Shown: in pieces, positions 42,067 to 53,200 of the stretch
Numbering within the stretch: the stretch's first letter is position 1
Layout of the letters: each line of letters opens with the position of its first letter
NCBI GenBank assembly: GCA_944323075.1
Contig: CALURC010000016.1
Location: forward strand, 124,001 to 188,000
Direction: 5' to 3'
DNA: 64,000 nucleotides
Source of the DNA: an uncultured Alistipes sp.
GTDB lineage: Bacteria; Bacteroidota; Bacteroidia; Bacteroidales; Rikenellaceae
The notes under the pieces: model-generated
Databases searched by the model: none
Seen by the model: only the letters and a program-made list of their open reading frames with translations
Told to the model about the DNA's origin: nothing
Program-made: the position numbers and the translations under genes

Positions 42067-43227
42067 ATGAAACATTATTCTTTTGCTTTGTTTTTTGTGA
42101 GCCTTTTGCTCTATTCTTGTGGGGATAACAGCTCATCGAACTCAACCGGCGATCTCTCCCGAATGGATCGGGTGGAAATTAAAGACCAACGGAAAAGTTC
42201 GGTCGATTCGATTGTTGAGAAGATCGACTATGTCAAATTAGGTGAGACAGGAGATGTATTGATCGGTAAAGTGACCGACCTTCTGATTACACCAGATCAT
42301 ATTATTGTCGGAGACGCACGACAAGCCAAAGCTGTGTTTATTTTCGATCGCGCAGGAAACTCACAAGCGGTTATCAGTCGATTAGGACGCGGCCCTCAAG
42401 AATATCAAGATGTAAGTACAATTTTTCTCACTCCTAACCAACAAACCATAGGAATTGTCGATAATTCCATGAAAAAATTATTGTATTTCGATCTGCAGGG
42501 AAATTTTATAAAAAAACAAGACCTTCCTTTTAGCTGTAACGGAATAGAGTTCCTCAACGATAAGACAATGATGTTGGCTTCAGACGGATGGGCCGACAAA
42601 TCACCTGTACTCGAATCATATCCCAATAAAAACGATCTTTTGTTCTTTACGGATACGACTTTACAAATTCAAAGTAGTGCTATCACAAACCCTTTCGATG
42701 TCAATATATTTAATCATGTTGCATTTCATAAAAAGAGGTTCGATGATCGCATCTATGTCGGGAAAGGATTTGGTGATACGATTTATCAGGTAACTGCAGA
42801 TGAGATTTTTCCTCGTTATTGGATCGACATGACCGCGATTGACGGAGTTGCCAATTTTGGGAAAGATATGTCAAATGAAAAGGTTGCACAAATAATGGAT
42901 AGCAAGCCTACTTTTGTTGGCAATTTATACGTAGAATCAGACGATTATGCTCTATTCAGTGTCTCAAAAATGGGATTTGTTTTATTTAATAAACACACAA
43001 AAAAAACATATAATATAAACAATCGGTCACTGACTGCTTTATGCTTATATGTACTCTTTTCTGAATTTTCACATAAAAATCAATTTGTTTCTGTAGTTCC
43101 AGCATTCCGTTTTTTGACCTTTTGTCCGGACGTCCCGGGTGTAGAATTGAGGAATGAGATCAAAGAGGGTCTTACCGATGAGGATAACCCCGTACTGCTG
43201 TTCTACACACTGAAAGATCCGGAGTAA
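42067..43227 (+). CDS. 6-bladed beta-propeller lipoprotein, paralog 1
   Basis: A 386-aa lipoprotein (lipobox Y-S-C, Cys18). The repeated blade pattern includes ITPDHIIVGDARQAKAVFIFDRAGNSQAVISRLGRGPQEY (about 75-115) and MKKLLYFDLQGNFIKKQDLPF. It ends NPVLLFYTLKDPE. The family occurs widely in Bacteroidota, often in arrays; its ligand is unknown. Residues about 30-210 are nearly identical to paralog 3 at 44522, while residues about 215-345 differ strongly. Confidence 0.88.
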   Translation: MKHYSFALFFVSLLLYSCGDNSSSNSTGDLSRMDRVEIKDQRKSSVDSIVEKIDYVKLGETGDVLIGKVTDLLITPDHIIVGDARQAKAVFIFDRAGNSQAVISRLGRGPQEYQDVSTIFLTPNQQTIGIVDNSMKKLLYFDLQGNFIKKQDLPFSCNGIEFLNDKTMMLASDGWADKSPVLESYPNKNDLLFFTDTTLQIQSSAITNPFDVNIFNHVAFHKKRFDDRIYVGKGFGDTIYQVTADEIFPRYWIDMTAIDGVANFGKDMSNEKVAQIMDSKPTFVGNLYVESDDYALFSVSKMGFVLFNKHTKKTYNINNRSLTALCLYVLFSEFSHKNQFVSVVPAFRFLTFCPDVPGVELRNEIKEGLTDEDNPVLLFYTLKDPE

Positions 43228-43286
43228 CAGACAATCAACATAAAAAACTGAAATACAATCTACAAACTTTTTAACTACTCATTAAT

Positions 43287-44462
43287 ATGAACAATTTAAA
43301 AAAAATTCAGGCTTGCCTTTTTGTAGTAATTTGTTGTTGGGCCTGCTCATCCAACACCGTAAAACAGGACAATAATGACCCGGACGCAAAATTGCACACT
43401 GTTACCGTATTACCTGATAACGACACGCCATTAGATTCTGTCGTAAAAAAAATTGAATATGTCAAGTTGAAACCAACGGGAAATATGTTAATTGGAGACA
43501 TTTCGAAAATAATAGTTACTGATAATCATATTATTATTGTCGACACTCGCCAATCACAAGCCGTATTTGTATTTGACCGTCAAGGAAATTCATTGGCTGT
43601 TATTAGTCGACTCGGAAGAGGACCTGAAGAATATATCGGGCTTACCGATGCCGCCGTAACCCCAAATCAAAAAGAGATCGTTGTTTTGGATAATGGAAGA
43701 TCTCAAATTCTCTATTATGACCTTTCGGGAAAATTCATCAAGAAACAAACTATTCCACTGACAGCAAACAGAATAGAATTTATCGATAATGAAACCATGC
43801 TATTTACGACGTATGGAATAAGCAATAACCCAGATATTCCAGCCATCATGTGTTTACATTATGTTGACACGGATATGAATGTCGTGAAAAGTGCATTTCC
43901 CACTCAGCAATATCCCAAACTGGGTCATGTCGAGAGCCCGACGATGAAGAAAAACGGTGACCGACTCTATGCTTCGCCCATATATTCCGATACCATCTAC
44001 CGGATCACATCGGATGGCATGACTCCATACTATTGGATCGATATGAGTCAGGTCAATGGGATAACCAATCGGGATTTCAGCCCGGATATGACGCCAGAAC
44101 AATACAATCAAATATTGCAAAGCGGGGCATTCTTTAATGGTTCTTATGCCGAATCCGACAATTTCGGGCTTTTCCGGGCTTTGTATCCCAAAAGAGGAAA
44201 ACTCGTCATGTATAGTAAAACACAGGATAAAAGTTATAATCTTGACGCGGATCGTCTATCGACTATGTTTCACCTCTTTCTGTTGAACCTAAACGACATT
44301 TACACCTATAAAGACCAATTTGTTGTAGCTGTCGATGCTTTTCAATTCATGAACAAACTTCCAAATGAAAGAGAAATTAAGTTGTATGAAGAGATTCAGC
44401 AAGGACTAACTGTTGACGATAATCCTGTACTGTTGTTCTACACGCTTAAAGACCCGGAATAA
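43287..44462 (+). CDS. 6-bladed beta-propeller lipoprotein, paralog 2
   Basis: A 391-aa lipoprotein (Cys in CWACSS). It has the same plan: IIVDTRQSQAVFVFDRQGNSLAVISRLGRGPEEY in the N-terminal half and the NPVLLFYTLKDPE end. It is clearly more diverged than paralogs 1 and 3. The 60-base gap before it repeats the leader type CTGAAATACAATCTACAAAC seen before the other copies, showing that duplication units include the intergenic spacer. Confidence 0.88.
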   Translation: MNNLKKIQACLFVVICCWACSSNTVKQDNNDPDAKLHTVTVLPDNDTPLDSVVKKIEYVKLKPTGNMLIGDISKIIVTDNHIIIVDTRQSQAVFVFDRQGNSLAVISRLGRGPEEYIGLTDAAVTPNQKEIVVLDNGRSQILYYDLSGKFIKKQTIPLTANRIEFIDNETMLFTTYGISNNPDIPAIMCLHYVDTDMNVVKSAFPTQQYPKLGHVESPTMKKNGDRLYASPIYSDTIYRITSDGMTPYYWIDMSQVNGITNRDFSPDMTPEQYNQILQSGAFFNGSYAESDNFGLFRALYPKRGKLVMYSKTQDKSYNLDADRLSTMFHLFLLNLNDIYTYKDQFVVAVDAFQFMNKLPNEREIKLYEEIQQGLTVDDNPVLLFYTLKDPE

Positions 44463-44521
44463 CAGACAACCGACATAAAAAGCTGAAAATACAATCTACA
44501 AACTTTTAACTATTAATCTTT

Positions 44522-45682
44522 ATGAAACATTATTCTTTTGCTTTGATTTTTGCGGGCCTTCTGCTCTATTCTTGCGGGGGGGACGGCACTTCGAACTCAA
44601 CCGGCGATCTCTCCCGAATGGACCGGGTGGAAATTAAAGAGCAACGGAAAATCATGGTCGATTCGATCGTTGAGAAGATCGACTACGTCAAATTAGGCGA
44701 AACCGGTGATGTATTGATCGGTAAAGTGACCGACCTTCTGATTACACCAGATCATATTATTGTCGGAGATGCACGACAAGCCAAAGCCGTATTTATTTTC
44801 GATCGCGCAGGAAACTCACAAGCGGTTATCAGTCGATTAGGACGCGGTCCTCAAGAATACCAAGATATACGAACAATTTTTCTCACTCCAGACCAACAAG
44901 CCATAGGGATTGTCGATAATTCCATGAAAAAATTATTGTATTTCGACCTGCAGGGAAATTTTATAAAAAAACAAGACCTTCCTTTTAGCTGTAACGGAAT
45001 AGAGTTCCTCGACGATAAGACGATGATGTTGGTTTCAGACGGATGGGCCGATAAGCTACCCGCACTCGAAACTTATCCAAATAAAAAAGATTTATTGTTC
45101 TTTACAGATACAACTTTACAAATTCAAAGTAGTGCTATCGTGAATCCTTTCGATGTCAACAAGTTCTACTATGCACCTGTTTATAAGAAAAAATTCGATG
45201 ATCGCATCTATGTCGGGAAAGCTTTTGGCGATACGATTTATCAGGTAACCGCAGATGAGATTTTTCCTCGTTATTGGATCGACATGACCGCAGTTGACGG
45301 GGTTGCGAATTTTGGGGAAGATGCGTCGAATGAAAAGATTGCCCCAATGATGAATAATATACCTCTTTTCCCTGGCAATTTATACGTAGAATCTGACGAT
45401 TATGCTCTGTTTCATATATCGGGAATGGGATGTGTTTTATTTAATAAACATACAAAAAAAGGTTATAATATAGAGTATGTTTCGCAAACAGCCTTAGGGA
45501 TGTATATAGTAAGAGCTGAATTTTCTGACAAAAATCAGTTTATATCCGTTATCCCAGCTTTTGAGTTTTTGACATTCTGTCCGGACGTTCCGGGAATTGA
45601 ATTGTGGAATGAGATCAAAGAGGGTCTTACTGATGAGGATAATCCTGTGCTGCTGTTCTACACACTTAAAGATCCTGAATAA
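44522..45682 (+). CDS. 6-bladed beta-propeller lipoprotein, paralog 3
   Basis: A 386-aa lipoprotein with the lipobox Y-S-C (Cys18). The first half is almost identical to paralog 1 at both DNA and protein level, including long shared runs around LLITPDHIIVGD and DLQGNFIKKQD. The second half is different apart from the conserved RYWIDMTA and NPVLLFYTLKDPE. The contrast suggests gene conversion of the front part or selection for variable blades at the back. Confidence 0.88.
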   Translation: MKHYSFALIFAGLLLYSCGGDGTSNSTGDLSRMDRVEIKEQRKIMVDSIVEKIDYVKLGETGDVLIGKVTDLLITPDHIIVGDARQAKAVFIFDRAGNSQAVISRLGRGPQEYQDIRTIFLTPDQQAIGIVDNSMKKLLYFDLQGNFIKKQDLPFSCNGIEFLDDKTMMLVSDGWADKLPALETYPNKKDLLFFTDTTLQIQSSAIVNPFDVNKFYYAPVYKKKFDDRIYVGKAFGDTIYQVTADEIFPRYWIDMTAVDGVANFGEDASNEKIAPMMNNIPLFPGNLYVESDDYALFHISGMGCVLFNKHTKKGYNIEYVSQTALGMYIVRAEFSDKNQFISVIPAFEFLTFCPDVPGIELWNEIKEGLTDEDNPVLLFYTLKDPE

Positions 45683-45749
45683 GCAACAAATTTCCAAAGA
45701 CAAAAAACAGCAAACAAGAATTTAAGCCATGGAAATCAGATTATTACTC

Positions 45750-46922
45750 ATGAAATACATATATATTATTTTCGTTTTTTCTGTAGTGTCGTTATTCGAG
45801 TCATGCGACAATAGCATTAAAATGTCGGAACAAGACACAGTCTCCCAAATGGATACAATTACGTGTGCAAAAGAGTATAATACGTCGTTAGATTCCATAA
45901 TAGCTAAAATCGAATATGTAAAACTGCAAAGTACGGAGGAACATCCGGTAGGCGAAATAGACAATCTTCTTATCACACCTGAACATATTATTGTTGCGGA
46001 TCGTCATCAAGCAAAGTCCATTTTCATATTCGATCGTCAAGGGAAAATTCAAACGGTAATCAGCCGTCATGGACGAGGACCCCAAGAGTATCTTTCCATA
46101 TTTGACGTTGTCCTGACTCCAGATCAGAAACGAATTGCCGTTTTAGATAATTACGGCAAAAAGATATTATATTTCGATTTGGCTGGGAATTTTTTGTTTC
46201 ATAAGGACACTCCATTTTATCCGATATTTTTTAAATATCTCGATGATGAGAATATGTTAATGGTGACGTATGGTTTGGGAGCTGATGATCCGGGATTGGT
46301 ATCTTACCCCCACAACAATGATCTTCTTTATTGCGTGGACACAACTATGCAGATCAAAAAAAGTTTTATGCCGAATCAATTCAGCAAAGAGTTTGGTGCC
46401 TCATGTACTCCAAAAGTAAAACAATTCAATAGTCGAGTCTTTGCATCGCACATTTATTCTGATACGATCTATCAGGTCACTCCGGAGAGGATGATCCCCA
46501 AATATTGGATCGACTTGAGCCCGGTCGATGGAATCGCGAATTTTTGGAAAGAAATGACTCCGGAAAAGCATGAAACGATACTCAACGAAATTTTTTTTAA
46601 CGGCGATTTTTTAGAGAACGACCATTTTGCCATTTTCCGACCTTTTGGAGACATCCCTAATATTTTGTTCTCGAAAGAGACGAAAAAATGCTATTATTTA
46701 GGCAAAAGCTCCTCTTCAGTTCTTGGAATTTATGTAGGATCTGTCCGTTTTGCTTATAAGGATCAATTTATTACTGTTGTACCAGCCGTTGAGTTGTGTG
46801 GCGGACCTAAAATACGTAATGCGGATCAAAAATACCAAAAGTTAGAGGAAGAGATAAAAACAGGTTTGACGGAAAACGACGATCCCGTACTGCTGTTCTA
46901 CACACTTAAAGAACCCAAATAA
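45750..46922 (+). CDS. 6-bladed beta-propeller lipoprotein, paralog 4
   Basis: A 390-aa protein from the ATG at 45750 (MKYIYIIFVF...), chosen over 45729 because it gives a proper lipoprotein signal with the Cys of FESCDN. Blade motifs are ITPEHIIVADRHQAKSIFIFDRQGKIQTVISRHGRGPQEY and the NDDPVLLFYTLKEPK end. It is the last of the array, and the remnant at 41946-42034 derives from a close relative. Confidence 0.87.
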   Translation: MKYIYIIFVFSVVSLFESCDNSIKMSEQDTVSQMDTITCAKEYNTSLDSIIAKIEYVKLQSTEEHPVGEIDNLLITPEHIIVADRHQAKSIFIFDRQGKIQTVISRHGRGPQEYLSIFDVVLTPDQKRIAVLDNYGKKILYFDLAGNFLFHKDTPFYPIFFKYLDDENMLMVTYGLGADDPGLVSYPHNNDLLYCVDTTMQIKKSFMPNQFSKEFGASCTPKVKQFNSRVFASHIYSDTIYQVTPERMIPKYWIDLSPVDGIANFWKEMTPEKHETILNEIFFNGDFLENDHFAIFRPFGDIPNILFSKETKKCYYLGKSSSSVLGIYVGSVRFAYKDQFITVVPAVELCGGPKIRNADQKYQKLEEEIKTGLTENDDPVLLFYTLKEPK

Positions 46923-46969
46923 AGACAAGTAAATTTCCGAGTCAGCTTTACTAACAAGCACAAGCACGA

Positions 46970-47014
46970 GCGGTACGAGAACATGAGATGATTCATCGTA
47001 CCGCTTCTCTTTTA
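46970..47014. terminator. Bidirectional terminator
   Basis: The stem AGCGGTACGA (46970-46979) with TCGTACCGCT (46997-47006) has T-richness on the plus side. It separates the rightward propeller array from the leftward RND operon that ends at 47012. Confidence 0.7.
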
Positions 47015-50000
47015 TGCATTCTCTGAAATCCCTATTTGCTCCGGCATCTCGTTCTTGGGCAATACCTTTTTCCTTTTTCTACTTTTTATTCCCATCGGCA
47101 CGAACAACGGGAGGAAAAAGATCAGCGCAACAATCGAGCAGACGGTTCCACCCATCGTACAAACCGCGAAAGCGAACCAAAAGACTTCCGACGGCCCCTC
47201 CAGCAAAAACGGGATCAATCCCAAGACCGAAGAGAGGATCGTCAGCATGATCGGAATGATTTTGTGATTATAAGACTTGATATAATTTCTCAATGAAGGA
47301 CCCCGCTCTTCCTTGCAGGTTATGTTGTACTGGTTGATGATGTAGATTCCTGCATTGACCACCGTTCCGCAGAGCAGGACGAATCCGGCGAATCCACCCT
47401 GATCGAACGGGAATCCGGTCCATGCGAATATCAGGAAGGCCCCGATAAACGATATGGGAATCAAAGAGAGAATAATCAACGGCTCCCTTAACGATTCGAA
47501 CAGAATCGCACAGAAAAAGTATATAATCGCAATCACCAACAGGATCAGCAGGTAACTTCGGTCCCTGCCGCTGCCCCAAGACATGTAATATCTTTCGACA
47601 GAGGCTTTGAATCCGACCGGAAGAACCTCTTCATTGAGACGATCCACCTCATCCCAGATGACTCTCGCAGCCAACTCATAGGCTCCGAGAAAATTATACG
47701 CGACATACAGCGAGTATTGCTGATCCCGCTTGTAAATGTCGTTACCCGTCCGCCGCTTGGCCACCTCTCCCAATTCGGAAAAACGGATCGCTTTATCTCC
47801 GATCATCTGGTACTCGTGATTCATGTGCCATACGTCGAACCGGTCGCGCTTGGACGAAACCAACGTCACGGGCACCGCCGCTTCTCCATCGAAATAGGTC
47901 GTGATCTGCTGTTGGTAGAGTTGCAGCTGGAGCTTATTGTAGAGCCTGTAAATATCGACCTGCTGCAGAGCCATTTCATCCGCGTGCAAATCCACATAAA
48001 ACTCGTTGCGAGAGAGTTCATTGTTCCACTCAACCCGCCCATAGATTGCTGGCTCCTCGACGCGTTTGTTCTTTTCCAGATTCTTAACTACCTCCTGAGC
48101 ATAACGGTACAGCTGATCGTAATTATATCCGTTCAACAGAATGCGCTGCGCTTTATATTCCGAAGAGGTTGCATTGTTAAAATTGGCATCATTGATCCCA
48201 TATACGTTCCATGTCGCCCCTCCATAGTTGGCTGCCTTGCCAATAACGATCTGCTTCAGATGGGAGGGGAAACCGCCATGTTCAAACTCCTTCTTGAAAG
48301 TAACCTCGATATGTCCGGAATTATATCCATAGATTCTCGTCTGAAACATTTCGATTTCATCGAACTGGCTCAACGTGTTCTCCATCATTTTCATAACCTC
48401 GTTGAGCTGTTGAACGGTACACCCCTCGGGCATGGCTGCGGCGATCGTCAGTGTGGGCCGGACCGGATTACGATAATATTCCGATCCCGAAGTGCGGGTC
48501 ATAAACAGCCGCAGCGAACCACCGAAAATCTTCTCCACGACCGACTTCATATTATCCTGATACCATTTGGTGCCGATCGTATTATTATAAAGCTCAACCC
48601 CTTTCGTCGGCTCTTCGCCCTCTTTGACTTCGATCTGTGTGGGCATCATGTGGACCGGCAGTCCGAATCCCAATATGATCAGCAGAATGTACACCCATTT
48701 GTAACGCTTGCCGAACAGAATATACCTACCATAAAAGCGGTTGAAAACCAACAAACACCGCGCCTTCCGTCGGGACAGTTTCTTCACCTTCTGCCGGAGC
48801 GGGAATTTGTCCATCAGGGCAGGGACAAAAATCAACGCAATGAAGATTGAGATCGCCAGATTGACGATAATAACGGCGGAGAATTCAACCAGATTCGCCT
48901 TCTGGTACTCGGGAAGGAAGAAGACGACGGCAAGGGAGCCGATCGTTGTTAGGACAGCAGCCAAAATGGCCAGAAAAGCCTTGCGATTACGATAATAGCC
49001 GTAGTGATCGACCATGATGATCGAAGTATCGATGATAATCCCCAGCGAGACGGTAATTCCGGCCAACGAATAGAGGTGGATCTCGAGGTTCAACAAATAG
49101 TAAAAGATGCAGGCAATAAAAATGTTTGCCGCCAAAGTAACCGTAATGATAAACAGGTAACGGAGCTTCCGGCTGACAATATAGACGAACAACAACAGAA
49201 TCAGGACCGAAAGCACCGTACGGAGTACAATTTTATGCAACTCGTTTTTGACATACTCCGAAGAGTCGTGGGCCAACGTGGCAGAAAAGCTCTGCGGGAA
49301 AGTCTTCTCCAGTTCATGCATCCGCTCTTTGACCTGATCGGCGAGTTTGATCGTATTGACGTACTTATCCGGGGTAACCGTCAGGTTGATCGTATTCAGC
49401 CCGTTGATTCTGAAATAGAACGCAGGGAGCTGTTCCTTGTAGACCACCGTAGCCACATCGCGCAACAGAATGATCCGGCCGTTGACGTTCTTGACCGGAA
49501 TCGTCTCGAAATCAACCTGCTCGCTGCCGTTACCCAAGAACACCGTAATCTGTTGCGACACACTGTCACGATCCAGTTCCGTAACGTTTCCTACGACATT
49601 CTGGCGTGTCACTCCCGTCTGTATGGCGGATATAAATTCGTAAAGTTCTATGCCGTAAGAGGTCAATTTATCCGGATCGAAACTGATCTCCATATAGTAA
49701 GGCGTAGCCCCAGAGAGTTCCACCTTGCTCACCCCCTTTATCAGGGCCAGCTGCTTGACAATGTGCTCTTCGGCATAACGTTGTATCTGCTGCGTGGGAA
49801 TGCCCGCATTGAGCGTATAGGTCAGAATCGGATTAACCTGCTCTCCCGAAGAGGCTGCCGACAAGGCGGGATACGAGACTCCCTCGGGCAGTTTCGGGTA
49901 GAGATGCCTCATCTGGGAAGCGATTTCGAACCGTATCGCATCGACGTTTACATGCTTCTTAAACAGAACATCCACACGGCCGCCCCCCTGATATGTGACC

Positions 50001-50257
50001 GAATTGACGTGCGCCACACCCTGTATCGACATGAGCAGCCCTTCGATTTTCGAGGTGACCTCCGCCTCGATCACCCGAGCCGATGCGTTGTTCCAACTGT
50101 AGTTCACGCTGACCCCCTGTTGTTCCCCGGATGGCGTATACTGTACGTTCAGCAACGGCATGATACCCGCACCGATCACCACCAGCACGAGTACGATCAG
50201 GATAACCGAGAAAGAGGATATGCGTGAAAATATGTTGGACTCTTTGGCGTTCATCAT
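47012..50257 (-). CDS. RND efflux transporter, second of a tandem pair
   Basis: A 1081-aa AcrB/CusA-type inner-membrane pump. Twelve membrane helices are visible as the usual pattern. The TM4 region is SLGIIIDTSIIMVDHYGY (acidic relay near 408) and TM10 is FAGFVLLCGTVVNAGIYIINQYN. Large periplasmic loops lie between. It overlaps the upstream RND gene by 4 bases, so the two are translated together. The pair may form a mixed trimer like MdtB/MdtC. The substrate cannot be predicted. Confidence 0.92.
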   Translation of the reverse strand: MMNAKESNIFSRISSFSVILIVLVLVVIGAGIMPLLNVQYTPSGEQQGVSVNYSWNNASARVIEAEVTSKIEGLLMSIQGVAHVNSVTYQGGGRVDVLFKKHVNVDAIRFEIASQMRHLYPKLPEGVSYPALSAASSGEQVNPILTYTLNAGIPTQQIQRYAEEHIVKQLALIKGVSKVELSGATPYYMEISFDPDKLTSYGIELYEFISAIQTGVTRQNVVGNVTELDRDSVSQQITVFLGNGSEQVDFETIPVKNVNGRIILLRDVATVVYKEQLPAFYFRINGLNTINLTVTPDKYVNTIKLADQVKERMHELEKTFPQSFSATLAHDSSEYVKNELHKIVLRTVLSVLILLLFVYIVSRKLRYLFIITVTLAANIFIACIFYYLLNLEIHLYSLAGITVSLGIIIDTSIIMVDHYGYYRNRKAFLAILAAVLTTIGSLAVVFFLPEYQKANLVEFSAVIIVNLAISIFIALIFVPALMDKFPLRQKVKKLSRRKARCLLVFNRFYGRYILFGKRYKWVYILLIILGFGLPVHMMPTQIEVKEGEEPTKGVELYNNTIGTKWYQDNMKSVVEKIFGGSLRLFMTRTSGSEYYRNPVRPTLTIAAAMPEGCTVQQLNEVMKMMENTLSQFDEIEMFQTRIYGYNSGHIEVTFKKEFEHGGFPSHLKQIVIGKAANYGGATWNVYGINDANFNNATSSEYKAQRILLNGYNYDQLYRYAQEVVKNLEKNKRVEEPAIYGRVEWNNELSRNEFYVDLHADEMALQQVDIYRLYNKLQLQLYQQQITTYFDGEAAVPVTLVSSKRDRFDVWHMNHEYQMIGDKAIRFSELGEVAKRRTGNDIYKRDQQYSLYVAYNFLGAYELAARVIWDEVDRLNEEVLPVGFKASVERYYMSWGSGRDRSYLLILLVIAIIYFFCAILFESLREPLIILSLIPISFIGAFLIFAWTGFPFDQGGFAGFVLLCGTVVNAGIYIINQYNITCKEERGPSLRNYIKSYNHKIIPIMLTILSSVLGLIPFLLEGPSEVFWFAFAVCTMGGTVCSIVALIFFLPLFVPMGIKSRKRKKVLPKNEMPEQIGISENA

Positions 50258-53200
50258 TTTCCGTTTTTCCTATGATAAATCGCATAATAGAACACCGGAA
50301 CGTAGAAAACGCTGACAAAAGTTCCGATGACCATACCCCCGATCAAAGCAACGGAGAGCGGATACTGCAAATCCGACCCCATATCGCCCCGATAGAGGAA
50401 CGGAGCTACGGCGAGAATCGTCGTAAGGCTGGTCATCAATATGGGCTTGATACGTCGTGAACCGCCCACCATAATGGCACGGACCAACGAGTAACCGCTT
50501 TTCCGCAGTTTATTGATCGTATCTACCTTCAGGATGGAGTCGTTGATGACGATACCGCACATGACGATGATTCCGATCAGCGACATCAGGTTGATGCTGC
50601 TGCCCAACAGCCACAGGACGAGAATCGCGCCGAAAATATCCACGACAATCTCGGAAAGGATAATGAAGGGTTGCAACAACGACTCGAATTGTGCGGCAAG
50701 GATGAAATAGAGCAGCAACAACGCTACGGTCAATACGATGATCAGCTCCTCGATCATTGTCCGATTCGAAAAATAGGCCCCCGAATAGCTGACATCGAAA
50801 TCGTCGTTCTCACGGACCACCCGGTTGATTTTATCCATCAGTCGGGGAACCTCCCTGTTGTCCGCCGTAAGGTTAACCGGATAGTAATCGCCTTCCGGCC
50901 CCGACACGATATTCTTCAGATCGCGTCCCCTGCTCTCGCCCACAAGCAGCGACAGCGGTATCTCGGTTCCCTGGGCATTGGTCACTTTGATGGACAAAAT
51001 ATCGAGCGACTGATGGATCTGATCCCCGCTGACCACCGGAATGGAAAAGACCCCGGTATTAATCGTAAAGATCGTCGATTGATTCATCGCCTGTTTCAAT
51101 GCCGCAAACACGGAGTTGTAATTTACCCCGTACAAAGCCATCATCTGGGGTTTGACGACAAATAAAAGGTGCTCCTGCCACAATGCCGGCTCGATGTATG
51201 TATCGGGCAGTGCCTTGTTCAGTTCCGTCAGCACCCGATTCAACTTGTCGGGATCCGGAGCCTGACCGTTGGTCGGTTTGAGGTGGGCCACCAAAGTCGG
51301 CTCCTTCTGCGAAAAGATCATATCGAAAATGTTCCCGGAGACTTCGAACCGGAACATGGCATCCGGGTAACGCTCCTTGATTCGTTCCGACAGACGTTGC
51401 TTCACCTCAGCCAATAGCTTGGCCTCTTTGGCCCGTATGTATACCGTGGCTTCTGAAACACTCTGTTCCGGGGTATGCGACAGGATGAACTGTTGTACCC
51501 CGGTCATAGCCGTACGCTGCGTCGTAATGTCCGTTATCTCCTGCATCAACTCATCCGTCCGGCGATCGTTCTCTTCGGGAGAGATCCGGTTGTTCCAGTC
51601 TATGACCAGCATCGTATCATCCTGTGTGATCGGAGGCAGCTTCTCTTTCGTGATCTCCATGTAGACGAAATAGATGGCCGGTATCGTCGCGAGAAACGTA
51701 ACCCACACGAAACGCTGGTGCCGGAAAAACCATTTGAGCATCCGTTCGTAGCCGCTCTGAAAATCGATCACATTGAGTTTGGCCAAATAGCGGTTCTGAG
51801 GCCGGAAACTGTTTTTGCGGTAGAACAGGTAGTAATAGACCGGAATGACGAGTACCGATACGAGCAGAGAGGAGAACAAACCGATCGTAACCGCCATCGC
51901 CTGATCGAAAAACAGGGCACCCGCAATACCGCTCAGGAAAATCAGCGGCAGAAAGACCGAACAGGTCGTCAGCACCGAACTGAGCATCGGGGCGAATACC
52001 TCATTCGTTGCCGAGGGAACAGCCATTTTCAGTGGCTCTCCCCGGTCCCAGTGTTGGGATATGTTATCGATGACCACGATCGAATTGTCGACCATCATTC
52101 CGATGCCGAGCACCAAACCCGACAACGAGATGATATTGATCGTAATCCCCATCAGGTGGAATCCCAACAGCGACACGACAAGGGCCAGCGGAATGGTTAT
52201 GGTCACCAGGAACGGGGTCCGCAGATCCTGCATGAACAGAAACAGGATCAGACAGGCCAGCAATCCGCCCACTATGATGTTGCTCCGCAGGTTATCGATC
52301 GAATAGGACAACAGCTCCGTCTGGTCGCGGGTAACCGTAAACTTAACGCCGGGATACTCCGCCGCAAAGTGCCCCATCAGGTTGTTGATCTCCGTTTGCA
52401 GATCGCTCATCCGCGCATCCGACTGCTTGATGACAGCGAACGAGATCGCCTCCCGCGAATCGGAACGGACCATACCCTGCTGCCGTTGCGGATGCTCGAT
52501 GATCTGCGCCAGATCCTTGAATTGGTACAGACGTCCGTGCAGATTCAGATAGATGTCCTCAATATCCTTCTTGCTGATGATGTCCGATTCGAAACGGATA
52601 TTATATTGATACTCCCCGTCCCGTATGGTCAGATTCCCCAGTTTGATGTTGTTGCTCTCGATGGCCTGCGTGAGCGTCTGCTCGTTTATCCCCAACGACT
52701 CGAGTTTCTCCTTGTTCGGAATGATCAGCAATTCCGGATAGGCCACCCCGCTGACATCCACCATCGCGACCTGCGGAATTTGCTCGATCCGGCGGGCGAT
52801 CACCTGTTCGGCAAAACGCGACATCTCCATAAATCTCGGCGAAACCGGATACAACTCCTTCAATTCGGGAGAGACGGCATCCGCCTTTTTCTGCTCTTCG
52901 TCCGACAGAGTCATGTTGATAAAAAAGGCCGGAATATCCGTCGCGCTGGCCTTCACGACTTTGGGCCGATCCATATCCTTGGGAAGAAATCCCATAGCCC
53001 GGTCGATCTTCTCGTTGGTCTCGATAAACGAATAGTCGATATCGGTCCCGTGATTGAACTCCATGAAAATCGATCCCGTACCGTTCCGTGCCTCCGTCCG
53101 CATGGTTTTCAGATTGGAGACCTGCATCAGCTGGTTCTTCAACGGCTTGAGGATCGACGCATCCAATTCCCGGGCCGATGCGTCGTCATCGGTCACCTGT

